Positions 9,332 to 19,749 of a stretch of 64,000 nt of DNA are shown here, piece after piece; within the stretch, counting starts at the first letter, position 1; every line of letters begins with the position of its first letter. This stretch comes from Halomonas elongata. GTDB taxonomy: Bacteria > Pseudomonadota > Gammaproteobacteria > Pseudomonadales > Halomonadaceae. The stretch spans positions 177,557 through 241,556 of the forward strand of contig NZ_JAJQTQ010000003.1 of assembly GCF_029081005.1 (NCBI RefSeq), written 5' to 3'. The position numbers and the translations under genes were made by a program. The notes beneath the pieces were generated by a model. It saw nothing but the letters and a program-made list of their open reading frames with translations, ran no database searches and was not told the DNA's origin.

Positions 9332-9808
9332 TCACTCGCCGGCGTGCAGTGCCCGGGCGGCTTCCAGGACCTCGGCCACATGGCCCTTGACCTTGACGCC
9401 TCGCCATTCCCGGGCGAGATTGCCCTCGACGTCGATCAGGAAGGTGCTCCGCTCGATCCCCAGGTGTTCCTTGCCGTACAGCTTCTTGAGCTTGATGACA
9501 TCGAACAGCCGGCAGACGGCTTCATCCTTGTCGGAGATCAGCGGGAAGTTGAAGTCCTGCTTGGCCTTGAAGTTTTCCTGGGCGCGGATGCCATCCCGGG
9601 AGATACCGATGACCACCGTGTTGGCGGCATCGAACGACGTCTTGTTGTCGCGGAAGTCGCCACCCTCGGTGGTGCAGCCGGGGGTGCTGGCCTTGGGGTA
9701 AAAGTAGATCACGACCTGCTTGCCGCGCAGTTCCGACAGCGTCAGTCGGGTGTCGCCGGTGGCGGTCGCGGTGAAGTCGGGAACTGGCTGACCGAGGGTG
9801 AGGCTCAT
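9332..9808 (-). CDS. bcp: thioredoxin-dependent peroxiredoxin, Bcp/PrxQ type
   Basis: Cytosolic thiol peroxidase that reduces hydroperoxides. The 158 residues contain the peroxidatic C45 in YPKASTPGCT. The second cysteine five residues on, used for resolution in E. coli Bcp, is replaced by glycine; the only other cysteine is in EAVCRLF near residue 99. The protein is therefore either a 1-Cys form or uses the distant cysteine. It is convergent with the permease gene (19-base gap) and divergent from dapA. Confidence 0.93.
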   Translation of the reverse strand: MSLTLGQPVPDFTATATGDTRLTLSELRGKQVVIYFYPKASTPGCTTEGGDFRDNKTSFDAANTVVIGISRDGIRAQENFKAKQDFNFPLISDKDEAVCRLFDVIKLKKLYGKEHLGIERSTFLIDVEGNLAREWRGVKVKGHVAEVLEAARALHAGE

Positions 9809-9992
9809 GGCGTCTCCTGGGCTGGTGAGGAAATGGGGCCCTGATTACACGCAACCTCGCACGAACTGTAAAGTCGTCGCTGTACAGGCCCTGACGCCCT
9901 GAGTACCATTTGACCCTTGGCGGCGAGACATCGACCGGGCGCGAGCCCGCAGAGGCCGCGTATATCAGGCAGGCCGGGAGGATGAGTAGAGG

Positions 9993-10877
9993 ATGATCAC
10001 GGGTAGCATCGTCGCGCTGGCGACACCGATGAAAGTCAATGGCGATATCGACTGGGAGGCGCTGCGCCGCCTGGTTCATTTCCATCTCGACAACGGGACC
10101 GACGCCATCGTCGCGGCGGGCACCACCGGTGAACCGACGACCATGTCGTTCGCCGAGCACTTCGACGTGATTCGCGCCGTGGTGGAGGAGGTCGGTGGCC
10201 GTATTCCGGTGATTGCCGGTACCGGTTCCAACAACACCACCGAGGCGGTGGAACTGACCCGCTATGCCAAGGAGGTCGGAGCCGACTATTGCCTCACCGT
10301 GGCGCCCTACTATAACAAGCCGACCCAGGAAGGCCTCTATCAGCACTTCAAGGCCATTGCCGAGACCAGCGACTTGCCGGTGATTCTCTACAATGTGCCG
10401 GGTCGCACTTGCTCCGATATCTATAACGAGACGGTGCTGCGCCTGGCCGAGGTGGACAATATCGTCGGCCTCAAGGATGCCACCGGCAATCTGGAGCGCG
10501 CCGAGGACCTGATCGCCCGTCTCGAAGGCAGCGATTTCATGCTCTATTCCGGTGATGATGGCACGGCCTGCGACTTCATGCTGATGGGGGGACACGGCGA
10601 CATCTCGGTGACGGCCAATGTCGCGCCTCGGGCCATGCATGACCTGTGTGTCGCCGCCGTCGCCGGCGAGACCGACAAGGCGCATCAGATCAATACTCGA
10701 TTGATGCCGCTGCACACCAATCTGGGCATCGAGGCCAATCCGATTCCGGTCAAGTGGGCCCTGAACCGGATGGGCATGCTGGAGTCGGGCATCCGTCTAC
10801 CGCTGACCTGGTTATCCGAGAAGTATCACTCTACCGTCAGCGAAGCCCTGCAGCTGGCAGGTCTGATCGAAGACTGA
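9993..10877 (+). CDS. dapA: 4-hydroxy-tetrahydrodipicolinate synthase
   Basis: Condenses pyruvate with aspartate semialdehyde, the first step specific to lysine and diaminopimelate. The TIM-barrel protein has 294 residues. It shows [10 protein letters not shown] (pyruvate carboxylate site), [15 protein letters not shown] with the catalytic tyrosine, and GLKDATGN with the Schiff-base lysine. The ATG at 9993 is the start; GGGAGGATGAG lies upstream. First gene of the dapA-bamC-MBL-purC group. Confidence 0.97.
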   Translation: MITGSIVALATPMKVNGDIDWEALRRLVHFHLDNGTDAIVAAGTTGEPTTMSFAEHFDVIRAVVEEVGGRIPVIAGTGSNNTTEAVELTRYAKEVGADYCLTVAPYYNKPTQEGLYQHFKAIAETSDLPVILYNVPGRTCSDIYNETVLRLAEVDNIVGLKDATGNLERAEDLIARLEGSDFMLYSGDDGTACDFMLMGGHGDISVTANVAPRAMHDLCVAAVAGETDKAHQINTRLMPLHTNLGIEANPIPVKWALNRMGMLESGIRLPLTWLSEKYHSTVSEALQLAGLIED

Positions 10878-10923
10878 GCGGTGGCCGAGGCCATCCCCCA
10901 ATGATATGACGCAAGGTGGACGC

Positions 10924-11898
10924 ATGAACTCTGCGCTGAAATGGATGCCGCTGCTGGCCGCTCTGGCCCTGGCGGGTTGCGCTCGGGAAGGCTACTACGA
11001 CAACCGCAGCGTCGATTACGCCAAGGCCGAAGAAGGTGCGCCCCTGGCGCTGCCCGATACGCGCAATACGCGTCGTTACCGCGATGCCATGCCGGTGCCG
11101 GATGCCCCCGGCGCCTTCGCCTCACAGGGCGACGACTTTCGGGCGCCTCCTCCCCGTGCCCTGAATGCCGGCAGCGGTGTCTCGGCCGGTGAAGTGGCCC
11201 GCCGTGAGGCCGGCGATCAACGCTGGTTGGTGGTGGGTGCTACGCCCGGCGTCGTCTGGTCCGAGGTCGACGACTTCGTCACCACCCGTGGGTTGAACGT
11301 GATATCTCGGGACGACAGCCGTGGTGTGCTGGAGACCGACCAGGGCCGCATCAGTGTCGTCCCGGGGCTGCAGCAGGGGGAGAGCGAGGTCCGCTGTGAG
11401 CAGGGAGGCGCTTCCGTCGACGGGTGCCTGCGGGCCCTGGAGCGTCGCTTCGAGCAACGCAGCAACCTGGCCAGCGCCACGGCCTCCGGGCTCTCGGCCC
11501 AGGGCCAGATGGGCCAGCAGGATCGCTCGCCTCGCCTGGCCCAGCGTGACGACGAATGGCAACTGGTGCTGCCCTACGACATCGAGCGTGCCTGGGCCGA
11601 ACTCAGCGCTCAACTCGACGCCGATTTCTCCCTGGAAGGACGTCGTCAGCTGGTGGAACGTGACATCGGTTCGCATTCCTTCCTGGTCGACTACCTGCCG
11701 CTCAGCGAGCGTAGTCGCGGGCTCTGGGACTCCTTGACCTCGATGGATTTCGATGAGGAATCGAGTCGACTGCGTCTGGTGCTGAGCCGCCAGGGGGCGC
11801 GTCAGACGCTGGTGCGCGCCAGCGCCGTCGGCGATGAAACGCTCGCGGCGGACGACCGGCGCGAACTGCTGGAACGCGTCGGAGGCTTGCTGCGCTGA
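10924..11898 (+). CDS. bamC: outer-membrane assembly lipoprotein BamC
   Basis: Lipoprotein of the BAM complex that inserts beta-barrel proteins into the outer membrane. I start at 10924 because AAGGTGGA precedes it and it opens a lipoprotein signal with LALAGC, so C19 is the lipidated residue. After an unstructured proline-rich stretch come two helix-grip domains (about residues 85-190 and 205-324). Sequence similarity to E. coli BamC is low, and the call also rests on the classic position between dapA and purC. The TGA overlaps the next ATG. Confidence 0.88.
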   Translation: MNSALKWMPLLAALALAGCAREGYYDNRSVDYAKAEEGAPLALPDTRNTRRYRDAMPVPDAPGAFASQGDDFRAPPPRALNAGSGVSAGEVARREAGDQRWLVVGATPGVVWSEVDDFVTTRGLNVISRDDSRGVLETDQGRISVVPGLQQGESEVRCEQGGASVDGCLRALERRFEQRSNLASATASGLSAQGQMGQQDRSPRLAQRDDEWQLVLPYDIERAWAELSAQLDADFSLEGRRQLVERDIGSHSFLVDYLPLSERSRGLWDSLTSMDFDEESSRLRLVLSRQGARQTLVRASAVGDETLAADDRRELLERVGGLLR

Positions 11899-12689
11899 TG
11901 ACGGCGCCGCTCGATGACCCGGGTCGATTGCGCTTCGCGTCCCTGGGCAGCGGCAGCAAGGGCAATGCGACCCTGGTGAGCGACGGCGAGACGCACCTGC
12001 TGGTCGACTGTGGTTTCGGGCTCAAGGAGACCGAACGCCGGCTGGGACGGCTCGGCCTGCACCCACGCCAGCTCGACGCCCTGCTGGTGACCCATGAACA
12101 TGGCGATCACCTGCGTGGCGTCGGCCCCCTGGCCAGGAAATACGGCATGCCCGTCTACTTGACGCCGGGGACCTGGATGGCGGGCCGCACCGGTCGACTG
12201 CCTCATCGCCACTGGATAACGCCCCAGTCGCCCTTCCGGGTCAGGGGGATCGAGATCGACCCGGTCACCGTGCCCCATGATGCCCGGGAGCCGGTGCAGT
12301 TTCGTCTTTCCGCCGCCGGGCGGTGGCTTGGCCTGCTGACCGATCTCGGTCATCCCAGCTCCCATGTGGTCGAGGCCTTCCACGGCTGCGATGCCCTGGT
12401 GCTGGAATGCAACCACGATGTGCGGTTACTGGAGACGGGGCCTTATCCACCGAGCCTCAAGCGCCGGGTCGGTGGCCGCTGGGGACACCTCGCCAATGAA
12501 CAAGCCGCCTGGCTGCTGCAGCGGCTGGGCCTGGATCGGCTGCAACACATCGTCTGCTCGCACCTGTCCGAACACAACAACCGCCCCGAACTGGCCGTGG
12601 AAGCGCTGGACCCGCTGCTCGACGGAGAGACGTCGCGTCTGACGGTGGCCGCTCAGGATCAGGGGGTGGACTGGCGGATGATCCGCTGA
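11898..12689 (+). CDS. MBL-fold metallo-hydrolase (YycJ-like)
   Basis: A cytosolic metallo-beta-lactamase-fold hydrolase of 263 residues. The metal motif is THEHGDHLRGVG, with further ligands likely in LTDLGHPS, LECNHD and SHLSEHNN. The opening RFASLGSGSKGNATLVS is typical of the YycJ/WalJ branch, where a nuclease role has been proposed. The substrate is unknown. The start overlaps the bamC stop (TGATG), so it is cotranscribed; the gene sits here in many gammaproteobacteria. Confidence 0.87.
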   Translation: MTAPLDDPGRLRFASLGSGSKGNATLVSDGETHLLVDCGFGLKETERRLGRLGLHPRQLDALLVTHEHGDHLRGVGPLARKYGMPVYLTPGTWMAGRTGRLPHRHWITPQSPFRVRGIEIDPVTVPHDAREPVQFRLSAAGRWLGLLTDLGHPSSHVVEAFHGCDALVLECNHDVRLLETGPYPPSLKRRVGGRWGHLANEQAAWLLQRLGLDRLQHIVCSHLSEHNNRPELAVEALDPLLDGETSRLTVAAQDQGVDWRMIR

Positions 12690-12769
12690 ACATACAGAGG
12701 CGCCCGAGACCGCCCGCCGTGCTCTCGGGCAATGCCTAGGCTATACATCATATTGCCCTGGAGGCTCCC

Positions 12770-13483
12770 ATGGACAAGCGTCAAGAACTCTATGCCGGCA
12801 AGGCCAAGTCGGTTTATGCCACCGATGATCCCGATCGCCTGATCCTGCACTTCCGCGATGACACCAGCGCTTTCGATGGTGAGCGCATGGAGTCGCTGGC
12901 GCGCAAGGGCAAGGTCAACAATCGCTTCAATGCCTTCATCATGGAGAAGCTGCAGGAGGCGGGAATTCCCACCCACTATGAGCGGCTGCTTTCCGACACC
13001 GAGAGCGTGGTCAAGAAGCTCGACATGCTGCCGGTGGAGTGCGTGGTGAGGAACATCGCCGCGGGAGGCCTGGTCAAGCGCCTGGGCGTGGAAGAGGGCA
13101 GCGAGCTGGCGCCACCCACCTTCGAGCTGTTCCTCAAGGATGATGCCCTGCACGACCCGATGATCAACGAGTCGCTGGCGGAGACCTTTGGCTGGGCGAC
13201 GCCCGAGCAGCTCGCCGAAATGAAGTCCCTGACGTACCGGGTCAATGATGTCCTCAAGCAGCTGTTTGCCGATGGCGGCCTGCTGCTGGTGGACTACAAG
13301 CTCGAGTTCGGCCTCTTCCAGGGGGGGATCGTGCTGGGTGACGAGTTCTCGCCGGACGGCTGCCGCCTGTGGGATGCCAGGACGCGGGAGAAGCTCGACA
13401 AGGACCGTTTCCGGCAGGGGCTTGGCGGTGTCATTGAAGCCTACGAAGAAGTCGGCAAGCGGATTGGCGTCGACTTCTCTTGA
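12770..13483 (+). CDS. purC: phosphoribosylaminoimidazole-succinocarboxamide synthase
   Basis: SAICAR synthase of purine synthesis: it joins CAIR with aspartate using ATP. The 237 residues are the normal bacterial length. Motifs: [15 protein letters not shown] (ATP loop), [27 protein letters not shown] and [12 protein letters not shown] site reading CTGGAGG precedes the ATG. Its TGA is the left edge of the structured element at 13482-13675. Confidence 0.97.
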   Translation: MDKRQELYAGKAKSVYATDDPDRLILHFRDDTSAFDGERMESLARKGKVNNRFNAFIMEKLQEAGIPTHYERLLSDTESVVKKLDMLPVECVVRNIAAGGLVKRLGVEEGSELAPPTFELFLKDDALHDPMINESLAETFGWATPEQLAEMKSLTYRVNDVLKQLFADGGLLLVDYKLEFGLFQGGIVLGDEFSPDGCRLWDARTREKLDKDRFRQGLGGVIEAYEEVGKRIGVDFS

Positions 13484-13675
13484 AGACGCACTGATTCATT
13501 GCTGCGCTCGACGACCCACAGGGACGCGGGAAGTGCGTTGGCCCGTCGGGAACGGGCCTAGCGATCCTGACCGCCGGCGGTGCTCGCCATCCTCATGTAG
13601 CAGGCTACACTCCGGTGGCTGTGCTCCGGCGGCGGCCAGCCTCTCGTCGCTCGCGACATGAATCAGTACATCTTC
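13482..13675 (+). repeat. structured intergenic element, copy 1 (covarying helices)
   Basis: An element of 194 bases whose ends pair: 13482-13499 with 13658-13675, 16 of 18 positions, both mismatches being wobble pairs on the minus strand. Inside are a helix 571-577/626-632 (CCGCCGG/CCGGCGG, counted from 13000), GCCA/TGGC at 586-589/616-619, and an apical TGTAG/CTACA at 596-600/605-609. Unpaired blocks CTGCGCTCGAC (13502-13512), CTCA before and CTCCG after the apical stem, and CGTCGCTCGCGAC (13645-13657) are shared with the copy at 57040-57181, whose helices differ in sequence. An extra hairpin (13540-13558) is present only here. The strand is not known. It overlaps the purC stop codon. Confidence 0.75.
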
Positions 13676-13716
13676 TGGTTATGTGGGGCGTTCAGGCGAG
13701 CTGACGGCCCCGGCAT

Positions 13717-13752
13717 ACGACGACGCCCTCCTCAGAGGGCGTCGTCGTTTGT
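13717..13752 (+). terminator. Rho-independent terminator of the purC unit
   Basis: Perfect 14-base stem (13717-13730 with 13735-13748), loop CTCA, followed by TTGTTT on the plus strand. It lies between convergent purC and trmO. Confidence 0.88.
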
Positions 13753-13760
13753 TTCTCTGC

Positions 13761-14498
13761 CTACACCACCACGATCTCGACGACTTCCAGCAGTGTCTCG
13801 CCTTCGCCCTGGTCGTCGGTATTGGCCAGCGCACGGAAGCGCACGTCCACGTCGCGCAACCGCACGCCGTAGACCCGTTCTTCCGCGCCCTTGCGATAGG
13901 CGGGGCGGGGGTCCTGGGCCAGTACCTGCTGAATCAGGGCGCGCAATGAATCGGCGTCGGGGCGAGCGTCGAGGGTGGCCTGCGCAGCGCGGTTGATGCG
14001 TACCGGTAGGCGGGGCGGTGGTTCGGGGGCGAAACCGGCGCGAGCTTCGGGTCGGGATTCCGCCCAGGGCAGGTAGGGCTTGATATCCAGCACCGGGGTG
14101 CCGTCGACGAGGTCGACGCTACGCAGTCGCAGGCATACACCGGCGTCATCGGTGTCGATGCCTTCGAGTTCCACCAGCGATTGCCCGAGACGGTTGGGAC
14201 GGTGGGTGCTGCGGCTGGCGAAGACGCCGATTCTGGCGTTGCCACCCAGGCGGGGCGGGCGCACCAGCGGCGTCCAGCGTTCGGGGCTGAGGTGGAAGAG
14301 AAAGGTCACCCAGAGATGGCTGAAAGCCTCCAGGCCGCGTACCGTCAAGGGGTCGTCGAAGGGAGCGGTCAGCACCAGGCGGGCTCGGGCGGCATCGGCG
14401 AGCCCGGGCTGGCGAGGCACGCCGAACTTGTCGGGGTAGTCGCTTTCGATGTGGCCGATGGGCGTCAGGGTGACATGGGAGCAGGGGGATGCGGGCAT
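13761..14498 (-). CDS. trmO: tRNA (t6A37) N6-methyltransferase, TsaA/TrmO family
   Basis: SAM-dependent enzyme that methylates N6-threonylcarbamoyladenosine at position 37 of certain tRNAs. The N-terminal domain shows TPIGHIESDYPDKFGVPRQP, GLEAFSHLWVTFLFH and ASRSTHRPNRLGQSLVEL, all family signatures, and then DIKPYLPWAES. The C-terminal part (about 150-245) is the smaller tRNA-side domain. I take the ATG at 14498; a GTG at 14510 would add four residues. It is divergent from the acetyltransferase gene. Confidence 0.93.
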   Translation of the reverse strand: MPASPCSHVTLTPIGHIESDYPDKFGVPRQPGLADAARARLVLTAPFDDPLTVRGLEAFSHLWVTFLFHLSPERWTPLVRPPRLGGNARIGVFASRSTHRPNRLGQSLVELEGIDTDDAGVCLRLRSVDLVDGTPVLDIKPYLPWAESRPEARAGFAPEPPPRLPVRINRAAQATLDARPDADSLRALIQQVLAQDPRPAYRKGAEERVYGVRLRDVDVRFRALANTDDQGEGETLLEVVEIVVV

Positions 14499-14590
14499 TC
14501 TCGATTCCACGGCTTGTCGCGTTCGGGCATTGGCCCGGGCGCCTGGCTTCTGTAGTCTCTTGGCGGTTTCATCATCTCAGGAAGTCACGC

Positions 14591-15148
14591 ATGCGTCATG
14601 CCGACATCGAGGGGGCATCGGAGACACCGTGCCACGATGCCTCCCAGGAACGGAAAGCGCCACGCATTTTCTACCGCCTCGCTCAGGTGAAGGACGGTGC
14701 CGATCAGGCCGAGGTCTTCCATCATGCCGTGATGCAGGGGGCCATGGGCTATTACGATCAAGAGGCCCGGGAGGCCTGGGCCGCCGTGCTGCCCAGGGAT
14801 GGTAGTGCCTGGGTAGCGCGACAGGCGCTCTACACCACCCTGGTGGCGAGTTGCGATGGTCGCTGCGTGGGGTTTCTGGAGCTCGACCTGCGACATGATC
14901 GCGTGGAGTCGCTCTACGTATGGCCTTCGCTGGCCCGCCGTGGCATCGGTTCGACCCTGCTGGTGCATGCTGAGCGCCTGCTGGTCGAGCGTGGCGCCGG
15001 CCGGGTCGATATCGCCGCCAGCCTGGTGCTGGCCGACGGCCTGGAAAACCGCGGCTGGCGACGCGTTCGCGAGGAGTGGGTCGAGCGCGGCGGCCAACAG
15101 CTGCGTCGACGGATCCTGGAAAAATCGCTGGTAGCTGTCGAAACCTGA
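14591..15148 (+). CDS. GNAT-family N-acetyltransferase
   Basis: An acetyl-CoA-dependent acyltransferase of 185 residues. The acetyl-CoA loop is seen in SLYVWPSLARRGIGSTLL (the RRGIGS variant of RxxGxG/A), with the N-terminal helix pattern AVMQGAMGYYDQEAREAW. The end is LENRGWRRVREEWVERGG. The substrate is not predictable. The ATG at 14591 has AGGAAG nine bases upstream; the upstream in-frame extension would overlap trmO. It is convergent with nadC with only a 7-base gap. Confidence 0.85.
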   Translation: MRHADIEGASETPCHDASQERKAPRIFYRLAQVKDGADQAEVFHHAVMQGAMGYYDQEAREAWAAVLPRDGSAWVARQALYTTLVASCDGRCVGFLELDLRHDRVESLYVWPSLARRGIGSTLLVHAERLLVERGAGRVDIAASLVLADGLENRGWRRVREEWVERGGQQLRRRILEKSLVAVET

Positions 15149-15155
15149 GAGGGTG

Positions 15156-16073
<918 letters not shown>

Positions 16074-16087
16074 TCAGGGGGAAAGGC

Positions 16088-16651
16088 ATGCCGATTGATC
16101 AGGGCTGGCTGGAGGAGGCGCGTCGTGTGACGTCGCCCAATCAGGACGCACGACCGAAGGATGAGGTGTCCTTGCTGGTCCTGCATTCCATCAGCCTGCC
16201 GCCGGGCGTGTTTTCCGGCGATGCCATCGAGCGCTTGTTCACCAATCGTCTGGATGCCGAGGCGCATCCCTATTTCGCCGGAATCCAGGGATTGCGGGTA
16301 TCGGCTCACCTGTTGATCCGGCGCGATGGCGATTGTGTGCAGTTCGTGCCGTTCACGGCTCGGGCCTGGCACGCCGGACGTTCATGGTGGCGCGATGGCA
16401 AGCGCTGGCGTCGGGCGCTGAACGATTTTTCGGTGGGTATCGAGCTGGAAGGGGATGAGGTGACGCCCTATACCGAGGCGCAATACCGTTCCCTGGTGCA
16501 CGCCACCCAGTCCCTGCGGGCGTACTATCCGGCCATCACGCCTGAGCGCATCACCAGTCACGCCCGTGTTGCACCACTACGCAAGAGTGACCCCGGTCCG
16601 GCCTTCGATTGGGCCTATTTTCGCCAATTGTTGAGCGAAGTGACTCGATAG
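16088..16651 (+). CDS. ampD: 1,6-anhydro-N-acetylmuramyl-L-alanine amidase AmpD
   Basis: Cytosolic zinc amidase of peptidoglycan recycling; it cleaves anhydro-muropeptides and so keeps AmpR-type signals low. The 187 residues show LLVLHSISLPPG with zinc ligand H33, AWHAGRSWWRDGKRWRRALN, DFSVGIELEG, and SHARVAPLRKSDPGPAFDW holding the second histidine and the aspartate. No signal peptide is present, which separates it from AmiD-type paralogues. No ampE follows. Confidence 0.95.
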   Translation: MPIDQGWLEEARRVTSPNQDARPKDEVSLLVLHSISLPPGVFSGDAIERLFTNRLDAEAHPYFAGIQGLRVSAHLLIRRDGDCVQFVPFTARAWHAGRSWWRDGKRWRRALNDFSVGIELEGDEVTPYTEAQYRSLVHATQSLRAYYPAITPERITSHARVAPLRKSDPGPAFDWAYFRQLLSEVTR

Positions 16652-16998
16652 TGCGTAAAAAAACATTCATTTTGCCCGCTCATGCCCCCGGACCCTCGAG
16701 GCAGCTAGTTGTTCTACTAACTCGGCTTTTCTGGTGCGATCCACTATGAAGGCGCGTGTTACCCCACGGGTTATGGGTGTCAGCATGGTTTTGAAAAAAA
16801 TTTCCATGTCTGTTTCAATTGGCAGCAGTGAGTGTTTACGGTATCGTCAGCGCACCCACCGACATTGGTCGCGTTGTCTTGTAAAACGACTACAAATCTG
16901 GCAGATGGCGTGGAGTCGCTTCCATGCCTTCCCACAGAAGAGCGCCACACGCCCCTCGCTGCGGGGCTGTCGCCCCACCGTCATTCGGAGAGACGTCT
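16652..16998 (+). promoter_or_regulatory. aceE upstream region with a TTGTA/TACAA dyad
   Basis: A 347-base spacer without a convincing gene. It is more AT-rich than its surroundings and should hold the aceEF promoter. The one clear symmetry is TTGTA-N7-TACAA at 16879-16895, about 100 bases before the start codon, a possible operator. No PdhR-type site was seen. A basic open frame across 16924-16998 in frame with aceE looks like leader rather than protein. Confidence 0.4.
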
Positions 16999-19677
16999 AT
17001 GAGTCTTGAGACACGAGAAGATCTCGATCCGGTCGAAACCCAGGAGTGGTTGGATTCCCTGGAGTCGGTTCTGGATCGCGAGGGTGAGGACCGGGCCCGG
17101 TACCTCATGACCCGGCTGGCTGATCGTTATCGCCGCGATGGCATGCAAGTGCCCTTCTCGGTGACGACACCGCATCGTAACACCATTCCGGTGCATCGTG
17201 AGGCGCCTATGCCGGGCGACCTGTTCATGGAGCGTCGCATCCGTTCGCTGGTCCGCTGGAACATGGCCGCCATGGTGACCCGGGCCAACAAGGCCAACAA
17301 GGGTATCGGCGGTCACCTGGCCAGCTTCATGTCCAGCGCGACCCTCTATGACGTGGGCTTCAACCATTTCTTCCGCGCCGCCAACGGCGATTTCAAGGGT
17401 GATCTGGTCTTCATTCAGGGTCACAGCTCCCCGGGCGTCTATGCCCGTGCCTTCCTCGAGGGGCGCCTGACTCAGGATCAGATGGACAAGTTCCGCCAGG
17501 AGGTGGATGGCGATGGCCTGTCGTCCTATCCACACCCCTGGCTGATGCCGGATTTCTGGCAGTTGCCCACGGTTTCCATGGGGCTGGGGCCGATCATGGC
17601 CATCTACCAGGCCCACGTCATGAAGTACCTGGATCAGCGTGGTCTGCAGCCGATGCAGGATCGCAAGGTCTGGGCCTTCCTCGGCGATGGCGAATGCGAC
17701 GAGCCGGAGACGCTGGGGGCGATCCACCTCGCCAGCCGCGAGAAGCTCGACAACCTGAACTTCGTCATCAACTGCAACCTGCAGCGCCTGGACGGCCCGG
17801 TGCGTGGCAATTCGCGCATCATGGACGAGCTCGAGGGCGTGTTCCGCGGTGCCGGCTGGAACGTCATCAAGGTGGTCTGGGGTCGGCTGTGGGATCCGCT
17901 CTTCGAGAAGGACAAGAAGGGCATCCTGCAGAAGCGCATGGACGAGGCGGTCGACGGCGAGTACCAGAACTACAAGGCCAACGGCGGTGCCTATACCCGG
18001 GAGCACTTTTTCGGCAAATACCCCGAGACCGCCGAGCTGGTCAAGGACATGTCCGACGATGACATCTGGAAGCTCAACCGCGGCGGCCATGACCCGTTCA
18101 AGATCTATGCGGCCTATCATGAAGCCTTCCATAACGCCAACGGTCGTCCCACCGTCATCCTGGCGCATACCGTCAAGGGTTATGGTCTGGGCGCCGCCGG
18201 CGGCGAGGCCGACAACGAGGCCCACCAGGTCAAGTCTATCGACGACCCGGATGTCCTGAAGGACTTCCGCGATCGTTTCGGCATTCCGGTCTCCGACGAG
18301 CAGATCGAGAACGAGATGCCTTACTACAAGCCGGACGACGACAGCCCGGAGATGAAGTACATGCATCTCCAGCGCGAGCGTCTGGGCGGTTACCTGCCGG
18401 CGCGCAATCCGGACTTCGAGGCCCTCGAGATCCCGTCTCTCGAGGACAAGACCTTCGCCTCGCAGCTGAGCGGCTCGAAGGGCCGTGAAGTCTCCACGAC
18501 CATGGCCTTCGTGCGTATTCTCAATGGCCTGGTCAAGGACAAGAAGATCGGCAAGCGAGTCGTGCCGATCGTGCCCGATGAGGCACGTACCTTCGGCATG
18601 GAGGGCATGTTCCGCCAGCTCGGCATCTACACCTCCGAGGGGCAGAAGTACGAGCCCATGGACAAGGGCCAGTTGATGTTCTATCGCGAGGACCAGGCGG
18701 GTCAGGTCCTCGAGGAAGGCATCACCGAGGCCGGCGCCATGTCGTCCTGGATCGCCGCCGCGACCTCCTACAGCAACCATGGCCTGCCGCTGCTGCCGTT
18801 CTACATCTACTACTCGATGTTCGGCTTCCAGCGCATCGGCGACCTGGCCTGGGCTGCCGGCGACATGCAGGCACGCGGCTTCCTGATCGGCGGCACCGCC
18901 GGGCGCACGACCCTGAATGGCGAGGGGCTGCAGCACCAGGATGGCCACAGCCACCTGCAGGCCTCGATGATCCCGAACTGCCGCAGCTACGATCCCACCT
19001 ATGCCCATGAGGTGGCGGTCATCGTCCAGGATGGCCTGAAGCGGATGTACGCCGACAAGGAAAACTGCTTCTACTACCTGACGGTGATGAACGAGAACTA
19101 CGAGCAGCCGGCCCTGGAGGAGGTGCCCACCGAGAGCATCATCAAGGGCATGTACCTGCTGCGCGAGACGCAGGGCGACAAGGCCCGCGTCCAGCTGATG
19201 GGCTCCGGCACCATCCTGCTCGAGGTCGAGGCTGCCGCCGAGCTGCTCGCCGAGGAGTGGGGCGTGGGCGCCGATATCTGGAGTGTCACCAGCTTCAACG
19301 AGCTGCGTCGCGAGGCTCTGGAAATCGATCGTCAGGCCTTCCTCAAGCCGACCGAAGAGCCGGGCAAGCCGCACGTCACCGCTTGCCTGGAGGGTCGGCA
19401 GGGGCCGGCCATCGCCTCTACCGACTACATGAAGTTGTTCGCCGACCAGGTCCGCGCCTGGGTGCCGACCGACTATCATGTACTGGGCACCGATGGTTAT
19501 GGCCGTTCCGATACCCGCGAGAAGCTGCGTCACTTCTTCGAGGTCAATCGCTACTTCGTCACCGTGGCCGCCCTCAAGGCGCTGGCCGATCGTGGCGAAA
19601 TCGATCGCAAGGTCGTGGCCGAGGCCATCGAGAAGTACGGCATCGACCCCAACAAGCCCAACCCGCTTGAGGTGTGA
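16999..19677 (+). CDS. aceE: pyruvate dehydrogenase E1 component (homodimeric)
   Basis: Thiamine-diphosphate-dependent decarboxylase of the pyruvate dehydrogenase complex; it passes the acetyl group to the lipoyl arms of AceF. I start at 16999, where CGGAGAG precedes the ATG, giving 892 residues against 887 in E. coli. Motifs include GHLASFMSSATLYDVGFNHF, the GDGECDEPE segment followed by NCNLQRLDGPVRGN (ThDP/magnesium site), and AHTVKGYGLG. The C-terminal transketolase-like part contains VTACLEGRQGPAIASTDYMK. aceF follows after 72 bases; no lpd lies downstream. Confidence 0.97.
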   Translation: MSLETREDLDPVETQEWLDSLESVLDREGEDRARYLMTRLADRYRRDGMQVPFSVTTPHRNTIPVHREAPMPGDLFMERRIRSLVRWNMAAMVTRANKANKGIGGHLASFMSSATLYDVGFNHFFRAANGDFKGDLVFIQGHSSPGVYARAFLEGRLTQDQMDKFRQEVDGDGLSSYPHPWLMPDFWQLPTVSMGLGPIMAIYQAHVMKYLDQRGLQPMQDRKVWAFLGDGECDEPETLGAIHLASREKLDNLNFVINCNLQRLDGPVRGNSRIMDELEGVFRGAGWNVIKVVWGRLWDPLFEKDKKGILQKRMDEAVDGEYQNYKANGGAYTREHFFGKYPETAELVKDMSDDDIWKLNRGGHDPFKIYAAYHEAFHNANGRPTVILAHTVKGYGLGAAGGEADNEAHQVKSIDDPDVLKDFRDRFGIPVSDEQIENEMPYYKPDDDSPEMKYMHLQRERLGGYLPARNPDFEALEIPSLEDKTFASQLSGSKGREVSTTMAFVRILNGLVKDKKIGKRVVPIVPDEARTFGMEGMFRQLGIYTSEGQKYEPMDKGQLMFYREDQAGQVLEEGITEAGAMSSWIAAATSYSNHGLPLLPFYIYYSMFGFQRIGDLAWAAGDMQARGFLIGGTAGRTTLNGEGLQHQDGHSHLQASMIPNCRSYDPTYAHEVAVIVQDGLKRMYADKENCFYYLTVMNENYEQPALEEVPTESIIKGMYLLRETQGDKARVQLMGSGTILLEVEAAAELLAEEWGVGADIWSVTSFNELRREALEIDRQAFLKPTEEPGKPHVTACLEGRQGPAIASTDYMKLFADQVRAWVPTDYHVLGTDGYGRSDTREKLRHFFEVNRYFVTVAALKALADRGEIDRKVVAEAIEKYGIDPNKPNPLEV

Positions 19678-19749
19678 GTCGTCGACCGATCCGGTGGCAT
19701 GGCGGGCCGTCAGGGCCCGCCCCCGTCAAGAGTTTGAAGGAGCGCGACC

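Noticed and set aside
16981..19533. Long minus-strand open frame opposite aceE (850 residues)
   Set aside because: It is the shadow of a high-GC gene; aceE is unmistakable and the opposite frame has no ribosome site or family features. The same holds for long shadows opposite lon, acs, crbS and prkA.
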